The translations under genes were made by a program, and so were the position numbers. DNA of 64,000 nt from Ostrinia nubilalis (lineage: Eukaryota > Arthropoda > Insecta > Lepidoptera > Crambidae), in NCBI RefSeq assembly GCF_963855985.1, contig NC_087110.1:3029001-3093000 (forward strand). Direction: 5' to 3'. Every line of letters begins with the position of its first letter. Position 1 is the first letter of the stretch. Below the pieces are notes generated by a model. It worked only from the letters and a program-made list of their open reading frames with translations. It searched no databases and was not told the origin of the DNA. This document shows positions 54,782 through 64,000 of this stretch, in pieces.

Positions 54782-55929
54782 ATGTAAATACTGCTTAGTG
54801 TTCTTCCATCCATATTATTTAAAAATATTTCATTGTAGCCACAAAATAATTCACAACTCTTCAAATCTAGAACAATGTTTCGTATACATATAATATCATA
54901 AAATATGTATTTCCCGCAAATATGACACGGCAAACATCATTTACATAAGGTAAGCCGGCCCGGCTCAACCATAGGGCACCAAAAAGATTAGGTTAAGCCG
55001 AAGTGAGCCGCTGTCTTGAAGACAGCGCCACCTGTGGTAAAAACTGGGATATTATACTAAATATAGTGTGGGGTAGCTGTAAGATTACTCTTTGGTTTTA
55101 AGGGCTTTTCTTGTTTTTCTCTTTAGAATTTTGTGGCTCTCAAAAACTGCGTCTTCCTTTTTTCATTCAGTTTTTTTTCAGTGACCTTCATTTTGTTTAC
55201 TTTTCCCCTCTAATACGTATCTACTCTTATGTAGGCCAATCATAACAGTGTATAGGGTAGGGTAGTCCATAAATTTATTTACGAGCAAAACCTTAATGAC
55301 CTTTTAAAACATTACCTGTAATATGTGTGGTATCAGTATGTACAATTTATTTAAAATTTTCGCATCAATAGAATCCATAAATGTAGCTTGACCCATCTAA
55401 TATTATTATAAATGTTTAATCAATAATGATTGTTCTGTTCAAAACATTTACAAAACTAACAATCATAATACGTAAAAATAATACTGCAACATGTCAACTA
55501 GGTACCGACATTTGCCCACTTTATTCTGTCCGTTACTTTATTCACCCTGGATTAAAAATACAGCATAATTTTGCTATTCGCACGGAGGCCGTAAATCATC
55601 ACACATATTTAGTGTCCCCGATAATTTCCCCTGGGAGAAGCCGGACATTTTATCATATCCTTTGTCTTCCTGGCATTAATATAACAGTAACAGTTTGCCT
55701 ACAGGTGGTGTCGCCTTCAGAAAAGGTCTTTACATCGAATTGTCATGATTTTTAGAAAATATTTTTATTATTTTAGTGAATTTAAAAAATATGTAACGAT
55801 TTTAGTATATGTTTTAAAATTAAGAAGTGGCAACACTGTTAACAACTGCAATGTTGTTTGGCAAGGAAGTGGTAATGTGGAGGGGGATAGAGAGGCTTGT
55901 TGTTGGCCTAAAGCTCACTCAGATTCATC
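54782..55929. other. No recognised gene
   Basis: GCCGGCCCGGCTC at 54954-54966 and AAGCCGAAGTGAGCC at 54995 hint at an old GC-rich repeat. The 109-codon frame at 55426-55755 has no domain and no splice context. GTTAACAACTGCAATGTTGT occurs at 55837. Confidence 0.45.
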
Positions 55930-56823
55930 TGGGGGCACGGCAGTGCCCCCACCAAGTCGAGCAAAAAAGCGGCACGGCCGTACCATCCTTTTCTCGAAGC
56001 AATTCAGGCCATTTTCGACCGCCTGTAACTTCGTTGTGGATAAAACTAGAAGGCTGAATTTTCATTAGCTATGCAGGCATTGTAAAGACACGGTATATTT
56101 AAAATTTCATTCAATTTGAACCAGTAGTTTAAGAATTATAACGGGTCAAAATTACTTAATTTTGTCACTCACTGACTCACTGACTCACTGACTCACTGAT
56201 CATCAAAATTCTAAGGCACTTCTAGCAGACCTAGAAGCTTCAAATTTGGAATATAAGTAGTGTTTGGTGTATGAATCAAGGAAAAACTAAAATATTTGGG
56301 GGCACGGTAGTGCAACCGCCAAGTCGAGTAAAATTTTTCAATTTCGGTCCAGTTTTCTAGATACATAACTGCTGTCTACAAAATACAAAAAGAAATGAGA
56401 TTTGGGGGCACGGTAGTGCAACCGCCAAGTCGAGTAAAATTTTTCAATTTCGGTCCAGTTTTCTAGATACATAACTGCTGTCTACAAAATACAAAAAGAA
56501 ATGAGATCCCATCAAAAACAATACTTGTCAAAAAAACCAAGTCTCGCAACTCAGTTGTTCTACGGTAAAAAGTTGTGAGATCCATGTAATACCAAGTCCA
56601 GGCCAGGAAATCTTTAACGTTTTACATAAATATATTGACTTGGCCATCGCATGAAAACACGTGTAAATTAAATTATTTAGTGCGATGGCCAAGTCAATAA
56701 TTTATGTAAAACATTAAAGATTTCCTGGCCTGGACTTGGTATTACATGGATCTCACAACTTTTTACCGTAGAACAACTGAGTTGCGAGACTTGGTTTTTT
56801 TGACAAGTATTGTTTTTGATGGG
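55930..56823 (+). mobile_element. Hairpin-ended repeat family, copy 1 (894 bp, apparently complete)
   Basis: The left edge is a perfect 8-bp stem, 4-nt loop hairpin (GGGGGCACGGCAGTGCCCCC), shared with copy 2 directly after the differing flanks. Inside are a run of ACTCACTG units (56165-56200) and a ~106-bp block in tandem duplicate (56298-56403 and 56404-56508). The right end is a palindrome with ~142-bp arms (56508-56651 and 56681-56823) around a 30-nt loop. The short open frames here are by-products. No transposase and no clear target duplication are seen, so the class is unknown. Helitron-like or foldback origins are both possible. Confidence 0.7.
56508..56823. repeat. Near-perfect 316-bp palindrome ending the hairpin family
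   Basis: The arm beginning CCCATCAAAAACAATACTTG pairs with its complement ending GTATTGTTTTTGATGGG. The only mismatches are a few bases near the centre. Transcribed RNA would form a ~140-bp duplex. Copy 2 begins the same palindrome at the window's end, so it belongs to the family and is not a separate insertion. Confidence 0.85.
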
Positions 56824-57124
56824 TTACTCTGTTAGCTTCGATAGAGCTCAGACTACTTGACGAATCTATGTCCGATAGCTGTTAAATAATAAGTTGTTGT
56901 GTATTGAATATTGAATAATTGAAGTGTGTATGTAAGTGAAAAATATACTCGGGTTTGACTGGAATAACGTGGTTTCTTTTTAGAATTGTGTGTCGATAGT
57001 GCTAAAAGAAACTAGAATTTAGTCTCTCCTAATTTAAATTATTGGAGTTTGTCTAAATGTGAAAGCAAATTGACTCAGTTAAAGTCAATGGTTAAACTTT
57101 CTTTATTTGTATAAACTATTAAAT

Positions 57125-57356
57125 ATTATGTGTCTATCTCTTACTCAGTCTGTGGCCTTCGTCACCGTGGGCCACGGCATATGCTGAGTGGGGTCCCGTT
57201 GCAGTGGGCATCTTGTTGGTGAATGGATGGCACTGCTCAGTTTACTGTTGTTTTTTTTTTCTTCCATTATTATGTGCCACTGTCATGTCTATGTAATTGC
57301 CTGTATTTGTGTGATATCCATTGTAATAAATGTATCTTTCTTTCTTTCTTTCTAGG
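57125..57356 (+). mobile_element. LINE 3' end with (CTTT)n tail
   Basis: CTGTGGCCTTCGTCACCGTG, CATATGCTGAGTGGGGTCCC, ATTGTAATAAATGTATCTTT, then four CTTT units. The AATAAA and microsatellite tail suggest a LINE 3' UTR. No coding part is present. Confidence 0.5.
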
Positions 57357-57592
57357 TGTGGGAGCGGCGCGGAAGGATGTTTTTGTGACGTCAACCGTCA
57401 GCGAGACTTCAGCTAGGCTTCAGCCCCCCTAGACAAAACGCACTTTTGATCGAATCGAAAATCGAATCCGTCAAAACTCCATACAAAAAAGGGGCTTTTC
57501 GACCACTTTTCGACTGATTTGCGATTATAATTTGCACTTTGTCTAGACCTACAGATTTGTATGCTCTGTCACGTCATAATATGTCAATGTAC
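57355..57592 (-). mobile_element. Composite GC-armed element, single inner unit, inverted orientation
   Basis: Read on the minus strand it matches 29295-29656: ATGACATATTATGACGTGAC-like sequence, then the inner unit (57424-57550), then the CGCTGACGGTTGACGTCAC-like arm, ending at the GCGCCGCTCCC end (57358). The far outer end is missing or diverged. Confidence 0.6.
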
Positions 57593-58039
57593 ACCATACA
57601 ACATTCATAATATAGTCACGTATTCCTCTAAGTCCGAAGAAGCGATAAAATTAGCAGAATTTCGCCTTCTCCTTTCAATAGCAAATTACGCATAATTAAA
57701 ACCGCGTTTCTCTCATTGTATCATTGTTATATTTAACATAAGTATACCTACGCCTCATTAGAGAACGTCACTTCAAATTACGCCACCTTGAATTCAATTA
57801 GCTCTCAGTTTTGAGAGACATCATTGTAATGCTACGTGGAATATTTTGATATCAGAAGATTTTTCGACAAAGTTGTACCCCAATGTATTTCTTTTACAAT
57901 GTATCAGAAAATCGGTAAATTAGAACTTAGAGTTAATGAGCGTTATCTGCGTGATCAAAGTTATTAAGTTTCAAAATAACCCTCCTTCTGGCGCAGTCGG
58001 GTAAACAAGCTTTTCAATATATAAACATGCCCAGTTAAA
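57593..58039. other. No recognised gene
   Basis: Unique AT-rich sequence. Confidence 0.5.
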
Positions 58040-58150
58040 ATATTATCATCATCATCATTTCAGCCATATAACGTCCACTGCTGAACATAGGCCTCCCCCA
58101 ATAATTTTCAGACCGACCGGTTGGTAGCAATCTGCCTCCAGCGCCGTCGT
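58040..58150 (-). mobile_element. RTE-type LINE tail
   Basis: ATCATCATTTCAGCCATATA, ACATAGGCCTCCCCCAATAA and GACCGACCGGTTGGTAGCAA. Confidence 0.7.
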
Positions 58151-58589
58151 CACCTGTCTGTCCATTTTGTGAGTCGAATCACTTTATAGACATTTCTCAA
58201 AAGCGAGATCAGCCTGTAATAATCTTCATTAAAACAATCCCCTTTCTATATAAACTATCTTTGATTAATAAAGTTTACTTGGACAATGTAATTAATTTAC
58301 CCTTGGAATAACGTAAACATTGTTATACCTTGAAACTTAAAACCAAACAATTCTACAATGGCTTACCCTCATCATGTCTTTGACAGTAAAGTAACTACCT
58401 ATACTCCATCTACAATATTATCATGGGACGCTCAAAAGAAGTGAAAATTAAATAATGTGTTTTGTGGAACACAATTTTTCACTTGAAGAAATGAATTGCG
58501 CAGAAATGGACTGCTTCAGGTGGGATTTGAACCTATGTTAAGATAAAATTCGACGCGGTTTCTAAGATCTTTTTTTTAAATGCTTTGCG
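58151..58589. other. No recognised gene
   Basis: Unique sequence. GATTTGAACCTATGTTAAG at 58524 resembles a degraded tRNA-like B box but nothing pairs around it. Confidence 0.45.
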
Positions 58590-59660
58590 CTTACCCACTG
58601 GTCAACGGCCATTGGGTTATGTGGGACTCTCCCCACCTGCTCACTAAAAGCGAAGCCTACCTAGGTACTAAAATCCGATGGTGTCCACTGGAGCCCAATA
58701 AAACGGAGCCGCGAGTTAGGCCTCAGCCACGAGTTTAGCGGGCAGCGGGGCGGGAGCGGCGGCGGCGCGGGAGCGGGGCGGGTAACGCAGACCCGTTCTC
58801 GAAACAAGCGGGCAGCTCGCGCGGCGCTTTAGCGGCGTTTATTTATTTATTTATTTATTTACACTTTTGCACATACAACTGTACAGTGGCGGACTTAATG
58901 CCAGAATGACGAAATGTTGTGTTCGGGGTTGTGTTGTCGAGATATTTGTTTTTATTCGCAAACGAAATGTTTGAACAACGGCGACAATTTTATTTCGCTT
59001 CAAATTTATTCCTAACGCTCGATTTATTGTGGGCAAAAGAAGGAGTGCGCTGCCCGCTCGTTGCCCGCTCAAGCGCCGCTGCCCGCTCGTTGCCCGCTGC
59101 CGCCCCGTTGCCGCGCCGCTGGTTTCGAGAACCGGTCTATTTGATTTTACGCATAAAATCCTGCCGCTCCCGCGCCGCCGCCGCTCCCGCCCCGCTGCCC
59201 GCTAAACTCGAGGCTGAGGCCTTATTGTCCTAACTTGGACATTCGTCCGCAGCTCCGTCTCAGGCTCCGAGGGAACCCCTAGTCCCCTTCTCCAGCTGTT
59301 TTATAGAGGTTTACTCCTCGTGACCCTGATACAACAGGACCCCCGGCCCGCCGCAGCAGGTTACGGTCTGCTCCATGCCGCTGCTCAGTCAGTTCTGTGA
59401 TGAGAGAAGTACCGAGCGGCCCTCCAAAGAATGGGCCCGGGCAAAAGCCCCGCCAGCCCCCACCTGTGGGGGTTTTTAAAGATGTCCCCTGCATCGTGGC
59501 CCGGGCAAATGCCTCGACGGCCCCCGGCCCACTCAATTGTGGGTTACGGGTTGCCCGACAGGCCCGCCGAGTTGACGAAACCTGCCGCGCAGGTGAGAAG
59601 TTAGCCGCCCGCGTGCACCACGAGGAGGTCCCTCACCATCGCATCACAAGTTAAACCAAC
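58590..59660 (-). mobile_element. GC-rich LINE 3'-end repeat, copy 2, split by a GC-rich MITE
   Basis: The halves 59222-59660 and 58590-58718 match 52700-53060 on the same strand and join exactly at TTA. The short open frames of 85 codons on both strands fall in this GC-rich tail and show no domain. Confidence 0.6.
58719..59221. mobile_element. 503-bp GC-rich MITE, TTA target, with a LINE tail inside
   Basis: GGCCTCAGCCACGAGTTTAG and its complement are the ends, followed by arms of GGGGCGGGAGCGGCGGCGG type that pair with each other. TTA lies on both sides (58716-58718 and 59222-59224), and the empty site is seen in the 52700 copy (GCGAGTTATTATCC). An (ATTT)n tract followed by CACTTTTGCACATACAACTG (58840-58903) is a LINE tail inserted in it. 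Confidence 0.75.
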
Positions 59661-59663
59661 TTA

Positions 59664-59771
59664 GGCTGGGTTGCACCATCTTGCTTTAGCTTTAGCAAAC
59701 GTAAAAAAATCTGTCTAACTCCATACAAAAAGCACTGGTTCTCGTTAAAGTTACCGTTAAATTTAGGTAGT
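59664..59771. mobile_element. PIF/Harbinger-like MITE, right end truncated
   Basis: The left end GGCTGGGTTGCACCATC follows TTA (59661-59663). The core continues to GTTACCGTTAAATTTAGGTA, then the right TIR is lost. Confidence 0.72.
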
Positions 59772-60064
59772 GTGGTCTTTTGGTCTGAAATCCGCAATAC
59801 TCTACCTGGTTGGGTTTCACTTCATTATTATGATAATAATGAAGATATTTCCAAGTACTAATTGTGCTGATGCTCAACTAGTATTCTAGTTCATTATTAC
59901 CAAATTGTGTAAGTACATTCCTGGAATTATACTCATGATATTCGGATTAAATACAGCTTTCTGCCAACGTAGCAGTTGGAATAATTCCATTCCAGTGTTT
60001 CTAGAGATATCTATCGTGTTATGTTTGTTGAAAACAATACCAATGTTTCCATTTTCTGCTTAGT

Positions 60065-60770
60065 ACTAGCTTTTGCCCGTGGTTTCGTTCACATGAATTA
60101 CGGTTTGTAACAAAAATGCTCATTCGTGCATTTCATTGCTTTAGTTAATTTTACTAAAGTACATTGTAACTGAATTTTACTCAATATACAGTGTGAGTCA
60201 CGATAAAGTGTAAATATGAATTAAGGTAAAACTAGACCTATTTTTATCGACAAAAAAGAGGTCAAACTTTTTTTGAGAGATTTTTTATTTTTTATAGATT
60301 TTTTTTTTCTTTCAATTACTTATTGTAAAGAAAACGTAATAACTTTTAAACTAAGAGGTATATCCTGATAAAATGAAAACCGTAATAATGCTAAATAACA
60401 GGTGATACTAAAAAAATACATGAAATACCCAGAAAATGCCAACAAATAAAAAAAAATGATACTTTAAAAAAAAAATCTGCTCAAAAATTCGTATTTTTTT
60501 GGTTATTTGATAAATTTTCCAAAAAATGCCCCTATAACAGTTGGTTTTAATTACTTTTTATTATTTTCTATCGTATTACTTTTGTAAAACCAAAAATCGC
60601 ATGTCTCTATCCCTATCACAACGTTTGCAAAAATAGGTCTAGTTTTACCTTAATTCATATGTGCACTTTATCGTGACTCACACTGTATAAAAAAAATGAA
60701 AACCCATCTAATTCGGTTCAGTGATTAAGCGTGAAAATGTAGAAGCAGACACAGTTATAAAAGGATATTT
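60065..60770 (-). mobile_element. Helitron-like remnant split by a mariner-like MITE
   Basis: ACTAGCTTTTGCCCGTGG begins the complement of a Helitron-like 3' end. Beyond the 60189-60685 insertion, CTAATTCGGTTCAGTGATTA and GAAGCAGACACAGTTAT resemble the family's 5' portion. Confidence 0.5.
60189..60685. mobile_element. TA-flanked MITE with CAGTGTGAGTCACG ends, intact copy
   Basis: It is 497 bp with ~60-bp inverted ends and TA on each side (60187-60188 and 60686-60687), the Tc1/mariner pattern. It is inserted within a Helitron-like remnant (60065-60770). Confidence 0.82.
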
Positions 60771-61095
60771 TTCATTTGTTTTAAAAGTTGAATAGTTTTG
60801 GCAAAACAAAAATCAAAACGTTTGAATTTTATTCATTTTTATGTTACAGCAAAAACTGAACAATAGACAAACGTGTCTATTTTGTTTGCAATCTTTTGTT
60901 TTTGATTTAACAAAAGCTGCTTTTTGGTCAGTTTGAACTATACTGATTTAACAAGAAACGGGTTTAGGTCAATTCAAAACTGTTTTGAATTTATTTTGTT
61001 TGCACGTGTACTTTAGTATACCGAGATCCTATAAAATTTTAACCCGACTTTGCCAGTAGGAGAGTTATGTTAGTCCCTACTTTCAACTTTTGTTA
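60771..61095. other. No recognised gene
   Basis: AT-rich with repeated CAAAA/TTTTG strings (60800-60990). Confidence 0.5.
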
Positions 61096-61612
61096 CAGGG
61101 AGGTACTACTCCCCTGAAGCCAGTCGTCTCTTGTTCTATCGGAGCGAGCCACAGTCTGGGGCGGAGCCGCGAAAGAATGTCTAGGCCGACTAGCTCGGAC
61201 AATAACTCGCAGCTCCGTCCCAAAGACTTTGGGAGGACACCGTCAGGTTTTAGTGAGTAGGCCCTGCCCATCTGGCAGGGAGAGCCTCACATAACCGACT
61301 GGTCCCTCCGGGCCAATGGGTATGCAATTTAATGCATTTCCTGACGAAAAAGAAAAAAAAAAGGTACTACTCCCCTGAAGCCAGTTGTCGCTTGTTCTAT
61401 CGGAGCGAGCCACAGTCTGGGGCGGAGCCGCGAAAGAATGTCTAGGCCGACTAGCTCGGACAATAACTCGCAACTCCGTCCCAAAGACTTCGGGAGGACA
61501 CCGTCAGGTTTTAGTGAGTAGGCCCTGCCCATCTGGCAAGGAAAGCCTCACATAACCAACTGGTCCCCCCGGGCCAGTGGGTATGCAATTTTATGCATTT
61601 CCTGAAGAAGAA
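61096..61612 (+). repeat. Tandem pair of SINE-like units (~260 bp each)
   Basis: Units 61096-61354 and 61362-61612 are near-identical. Each starts GGTACTACTCCCCTGAAGCC, passes CACCGTCAGGTTTTAGTGAG and GAGAGCCTCACATAACC-like sequence, and ends in CATTTCCTGA plus an A-rich tail. The tail matches the 3' end of the 52700/58590 LINE repeat, so these may be short elements borrowing a LINE 3' end. Confidence 0.7.
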
Positions 61613-61989
61613 AAAAGTCCTACTTTACTGGCTTCAGACATAAATGATAAACGGTTGGTAGGTCATTAATAAGTACTACTAGGTACCTACTACAACAAAA
61701 ACAACTACGCTTACACAAAGATAAAATAAAAACTTTAGGGTATTTCAGCTTCAACTTACTTCGTAAACTTGAAACAGCTGAAAAAACCGGATCAAATCAG
61801 ATTCGTCTGGATTAAGGCAGACAGAACGAGTTTTTCAAAGTATGACGTAAAATTATTCATTTCTATTAAGTCTCTAAACAATTTCAGCCGTAATATTAAA
61901 TTTGAAGAACATTTTGTTTGGGAGCATCTCTTGTATTAGGGATCCATTGTTAAAAAATAATGGTGGGCCAAATTTTTTTTGTGGTATAA
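61613..61989. other. No recognised gene
   Basis: Unique AT-rich sequence. Confidence 0.5.
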
Positions 61990-62085
61990 CAACTGTATGG
62001 TGAAGACAGTCTCCCACTGGGTGAACCGATGATCTAGTAAAGGCAGAAAGCGCTTGGATCTGAGCAGAGAAGGGTAGTTTGAAAT
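61990..62085 (+). mobile_element. RTE-type LINE tail, weak
   Basis: AGTCTCCCACTGGGTGAACC, GATGATCTAGTAAAGGCAGA and GCGCTTGGATCTGAGCAGAG. The final block is gone. Confidence 0.42.
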
Positions 62086-62495
62086 GGTATGAACGATGAA
62101 ATAATTTTTGGACATAATCTCCATATTACTGTTGCCTTTGCATCAAGTGTTTCTAGGTCATCAGTACATTTGGGTCTACTTCGGCCAAACCACGCTGTCT
62201 CTCCAAATCGGTATGTGGTCAAGTTCTGTCAGTTCTGCGAGCAGTTTGACCTAGCTATTGTTAACTCGACAATCAAAATTATAACGAGAAACAAAGCTAT
62301 TTTATTTACTTTAAAAATGTGAAATGACCCAAAATTACTTGAACCAATTCAATAATCTGGGGGCACGGCAGTGCCCCCACCAAGTCGAGCAAAAAAGCGG
62401 CACGGCCGTACCATCCTTTTCTCGAAGCAATTCAGGCCATTTTCGACCGCCTGTAACTTCGTTGTGGATAAAACTAGAAGGCTGAATTTTCATTA

Positions 62496-63527
62496 TAGTC
62501 CAGTCATTACGTACATTCAAAAAAGAAAATGAATTTGCGCTTCTAATTTTTTAATATGTTGTAGGGGATACCTAGAAAAGCTTAACTTGAGATTGTCGAC
62601 CAAGCTTTCCTAGGAGCTTTCGCCGCCATGTTGAAAAAAGGGGTAAAATTTGTTTTTCGGCATTAACTCGGCTATCCGATGAGACTCGAAAATTTTTGTA
62701 GGACACTTTTTGTAGCTTTCTTTGTGCTCTACAATAACGCCCGAACCATTTTTAGCGTATCATGCATCGTTATCGAGATATCGATCGATAAAGTCAAAAA
62801 TTTTGGACACAAATTATTTCGGAATAATTAAATAATTAACGTCAGATACGTACAACATAACTTCGAAGGAAAGGTTGCAATCATATTCGACGGTTATCCG
62901 ACTGATATGACACTCGCTGGAACGAAAACTTCGGAAAGAGTACGACGTTCGAGAAAAATCCAATCGCCGGAGTTCACATTCGATGAGACAACTACTCCAA
63001 AATTTAGCCAGGAGAAGTTTCTCACAAGGGATCAAAACAAGAACCAACTAATACAAATGCTTTGCCGTTACTTAAAAAAAGTAATTAAAAAGTAATTAAA
63101 AGTAATTAAATTTTACTTTTTACTTTTTAATTAATTATTTAATTATTTCGGAATTTTTCATATTTATTAAGACCCAAAGAAAAAAAAAGCAAAAAACAAA
63201 AATTGTGTCCAAAATTTTTGACTTTATCGATCGATATCTCGATAACGATGCATGATACGCTAAAAATGGTTCGGGCGTTATTGTAGAGCACAAAGAAAGC
63301 TATAAAAAGTGTCCTACAAAAATTTTCGAATCTCATCGGATAGCCGAGTTATTGCCGAAAAACAAATTTTAAGCGTTTTCCAAGATGGCGGCGAAAGCTC
63401 CTAGGAAAGCTTGGTCGACAATCTCAAGTTAAGCTTTTCTAGGTATCCCCTACAACATATTAAAAAATTAGAAGCGCAAATTCATTTTCTTTTATTTGCC
63501 TTTTTTTCGGACGAAATGACTGGACTA
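62496..63527. mobile_element. 1,032-bp long-inverted-repeat DNA element inserted with a TTA duplication
   Basis: The ends are TAGTCCAGTCATT and its complement AATGACTGGACTA. The inverted arms are about 315 bp each (62496-62812 and 63202-63527) and nearly identical. The insertion site is unambiguous: the sister repeat at 55930 reads TTTTCATTAGCTATG across the empty site, whereas here TTA appears on both sides (62493-62495 and 63528-63530). A 3-bp TTA duplication is typical of PIF/Harbinger elements, though such long arms are unusual for that group and the class is an inference. The arms themselves show no clear gene. The spacer of about 390 bp holds the coding fragment listed separately. Confidence 0.75.
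62838..63080 (+). pseudogene. Protein-coding fragment carried in the spacer of an inverted-repeat element
   Basis: Between the arms of the 62496-63527 element is an open stretch of about 80 codons, opened by a stop at 62829 and without an ATG at its natural start. It contains HNFEGKVAIIFDGYP, ERVRRSRKIQSPEF, FDETTTPKFSQEKFLT and NKNQLIQMLCRYLKK. The texture (charged, varied, well-spaced hydrophobics) is that of a real protein. I recall similar strings (an IFDGY-type start, then QEKFL and a LI-ML helix) in uncharacterised proteins of insect and other invertebrate genomes, but I cannot name the family. After YLKK the frame dissolves into an AAAGTAATT low-complexity run. It is either a captured host exon or what is left of the element's own protein. 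A function cannot be claimed. Confidence 0.45.
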
Positions 63528-64000
63528 TTAGCTATGCAGGCATTGTAAAGACACGGTATATTTAAAATTTCATTCAATTTGAACCAGTAGTTTAAGAATT
63601 ATAACGGGTCAAAGTTACTTAATTTTGTCACTCACTGACTGACTCACTGACTCACTGACTCACTGACTCACCGATCATCAAAACTCTAAGGCACTTCTAG
63701 CAGACCTAGAAGCTTCAAATTTGGAATATAAGTAGTGTTTGGTGTATGAATCAAGGAAAAACTAAAATATTTGGGGGCACGGTAGTGCAACCGCCAAGTC
63801 GAGTAAAATTTTTCAATTTCGGTCCAGTTTTCTAGATACATAACTGCTGTCTACAAAATACAAAAAGAAATGATATTTGGGGGCACGGTAGTGCAACCGC
63901 CAAGTCGAGTAAATTTTTTCAATTTCGGTCCAGTTTTCTAGATACATAACTGCTGTCTACAAAATACAAAAAGAAATGAGATCCCATCAAAAACAATACT

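Larger units (their letters stand above)
62357..64000 (+). mobile_element. Hairpin-ended repeat family, copy 2 (interrupted, runs off the window)
   Basis: This is the same family as 55930-56823. It starts with the GGGGGCACGGCAGTGCCCCC hairpin, is split after 62495 by the 1,032-bp insertion, and resumes at 63528. It contains the ACTCACTG tandem run (63630-63672). It has two copies of the ~106-bp block that begins GGGGGCACGGTAGTGCAACC (63772 and 63879), and then the start of the terminal palindrome (63982 onward), where the window ends. Confidence 0.75.

Noticed and set aside
55426..55755. 109-codon plus-strand protein
   Set aside because: No recognisable domain, AT-driven composition and no splice or promoter context.
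56165..56200. CRISPR-like array (ACTCACTG repeats)
   Set aside because: The units are directly tandem without unique spacers, so this is a microsatellite inside a repeat family, in a eukaryotic genome.
59279..59654. Proline/glycine-rich proteins of 85 codons on both strands
   Set aside because: GC-rich LINE 3' repeat opens frames on both strands; the same sequence at 52700 is not open.

Overview
The window looks like intergenic or intronic DNA from a moth or butterfly (Lepidoptera). It is AT-rich and has no long host open reading frame. It is packed with repeat types known from that order: Lep1-type Helitron ends, the 3' tail of a lepidopteran RTE-type endonuclease/reverse-transcriptase LINE whose flank reads (GAT)n, tRNA-headed SINEs, and many short inverted-repeat elements (MITEs). 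No bacterial operons, rRNA genes or CRISPR arrays are seen. Only one host exon is well supported: a 68-nt minus-strand exon at 43663-43730, with clean splice sites and a signal-peptide start. A second minus-strand open frame at 17658-18050 could be a terminal exon of a membrane protein, but I do not recognise it.

Layout. 1-8.4 kb: scattered LINE tails, an ACCGACTTC-ended element, a Helitron end and small MITEs. 8.7-11.3 kb: a terminal-inverted-repeat (TIR) element split by a dead RTE LINE. 12-15 kb: LINE and SINE fragments and a foldback. 17.5-18.2 kb: the unidentified frame between two MITEs. 20.7-23.4 kb: three copies of an unclassified repeat. 25.6-26.7 kb: a TIR element and a partner arm. 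28.6-29.9 kb: a CR1/Jockey-like LINE end, a composite element and a Helitron. 31.0-34.1 kb: a possible 3-kb TIR element filled with later insertions. 35-41 kb: deeply nested DNA elements and a 750-bp foldback. 43.7-45.8 kb: the exon and a cluster of MITEs. 47.0-48.0 kb: a piggyBac-like element. 49-53 kb: a SINE split by a hAT-like element, then GC-rich MITEs. 55.9-64 kb: two copies of a hairpin-ended family. The second copy carries a 1.03-kb inverted-repeat insertion whose spacer holds a protein-coding fragment.

The main story is transposon layering. In several places a sister copy within the window shows the empty site, so insertion order can be read directly: 34963/39164, 35785/29271, 55930/62357, 52700/58590 and 20690/22390/23235. 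Target duplications suggest at least four DNA-transposon classes: TA (Tc1/mariner-like), TAA/TTA (PIF/Harbinger-like), 8 bp (hAT-like) and TTAA (piggyBac-like). Three 515-bp hAT-like copies are nearly identical, which suggests recent movement. All identifications rest on reading the sequence and on recalled family features; no database search was possible.
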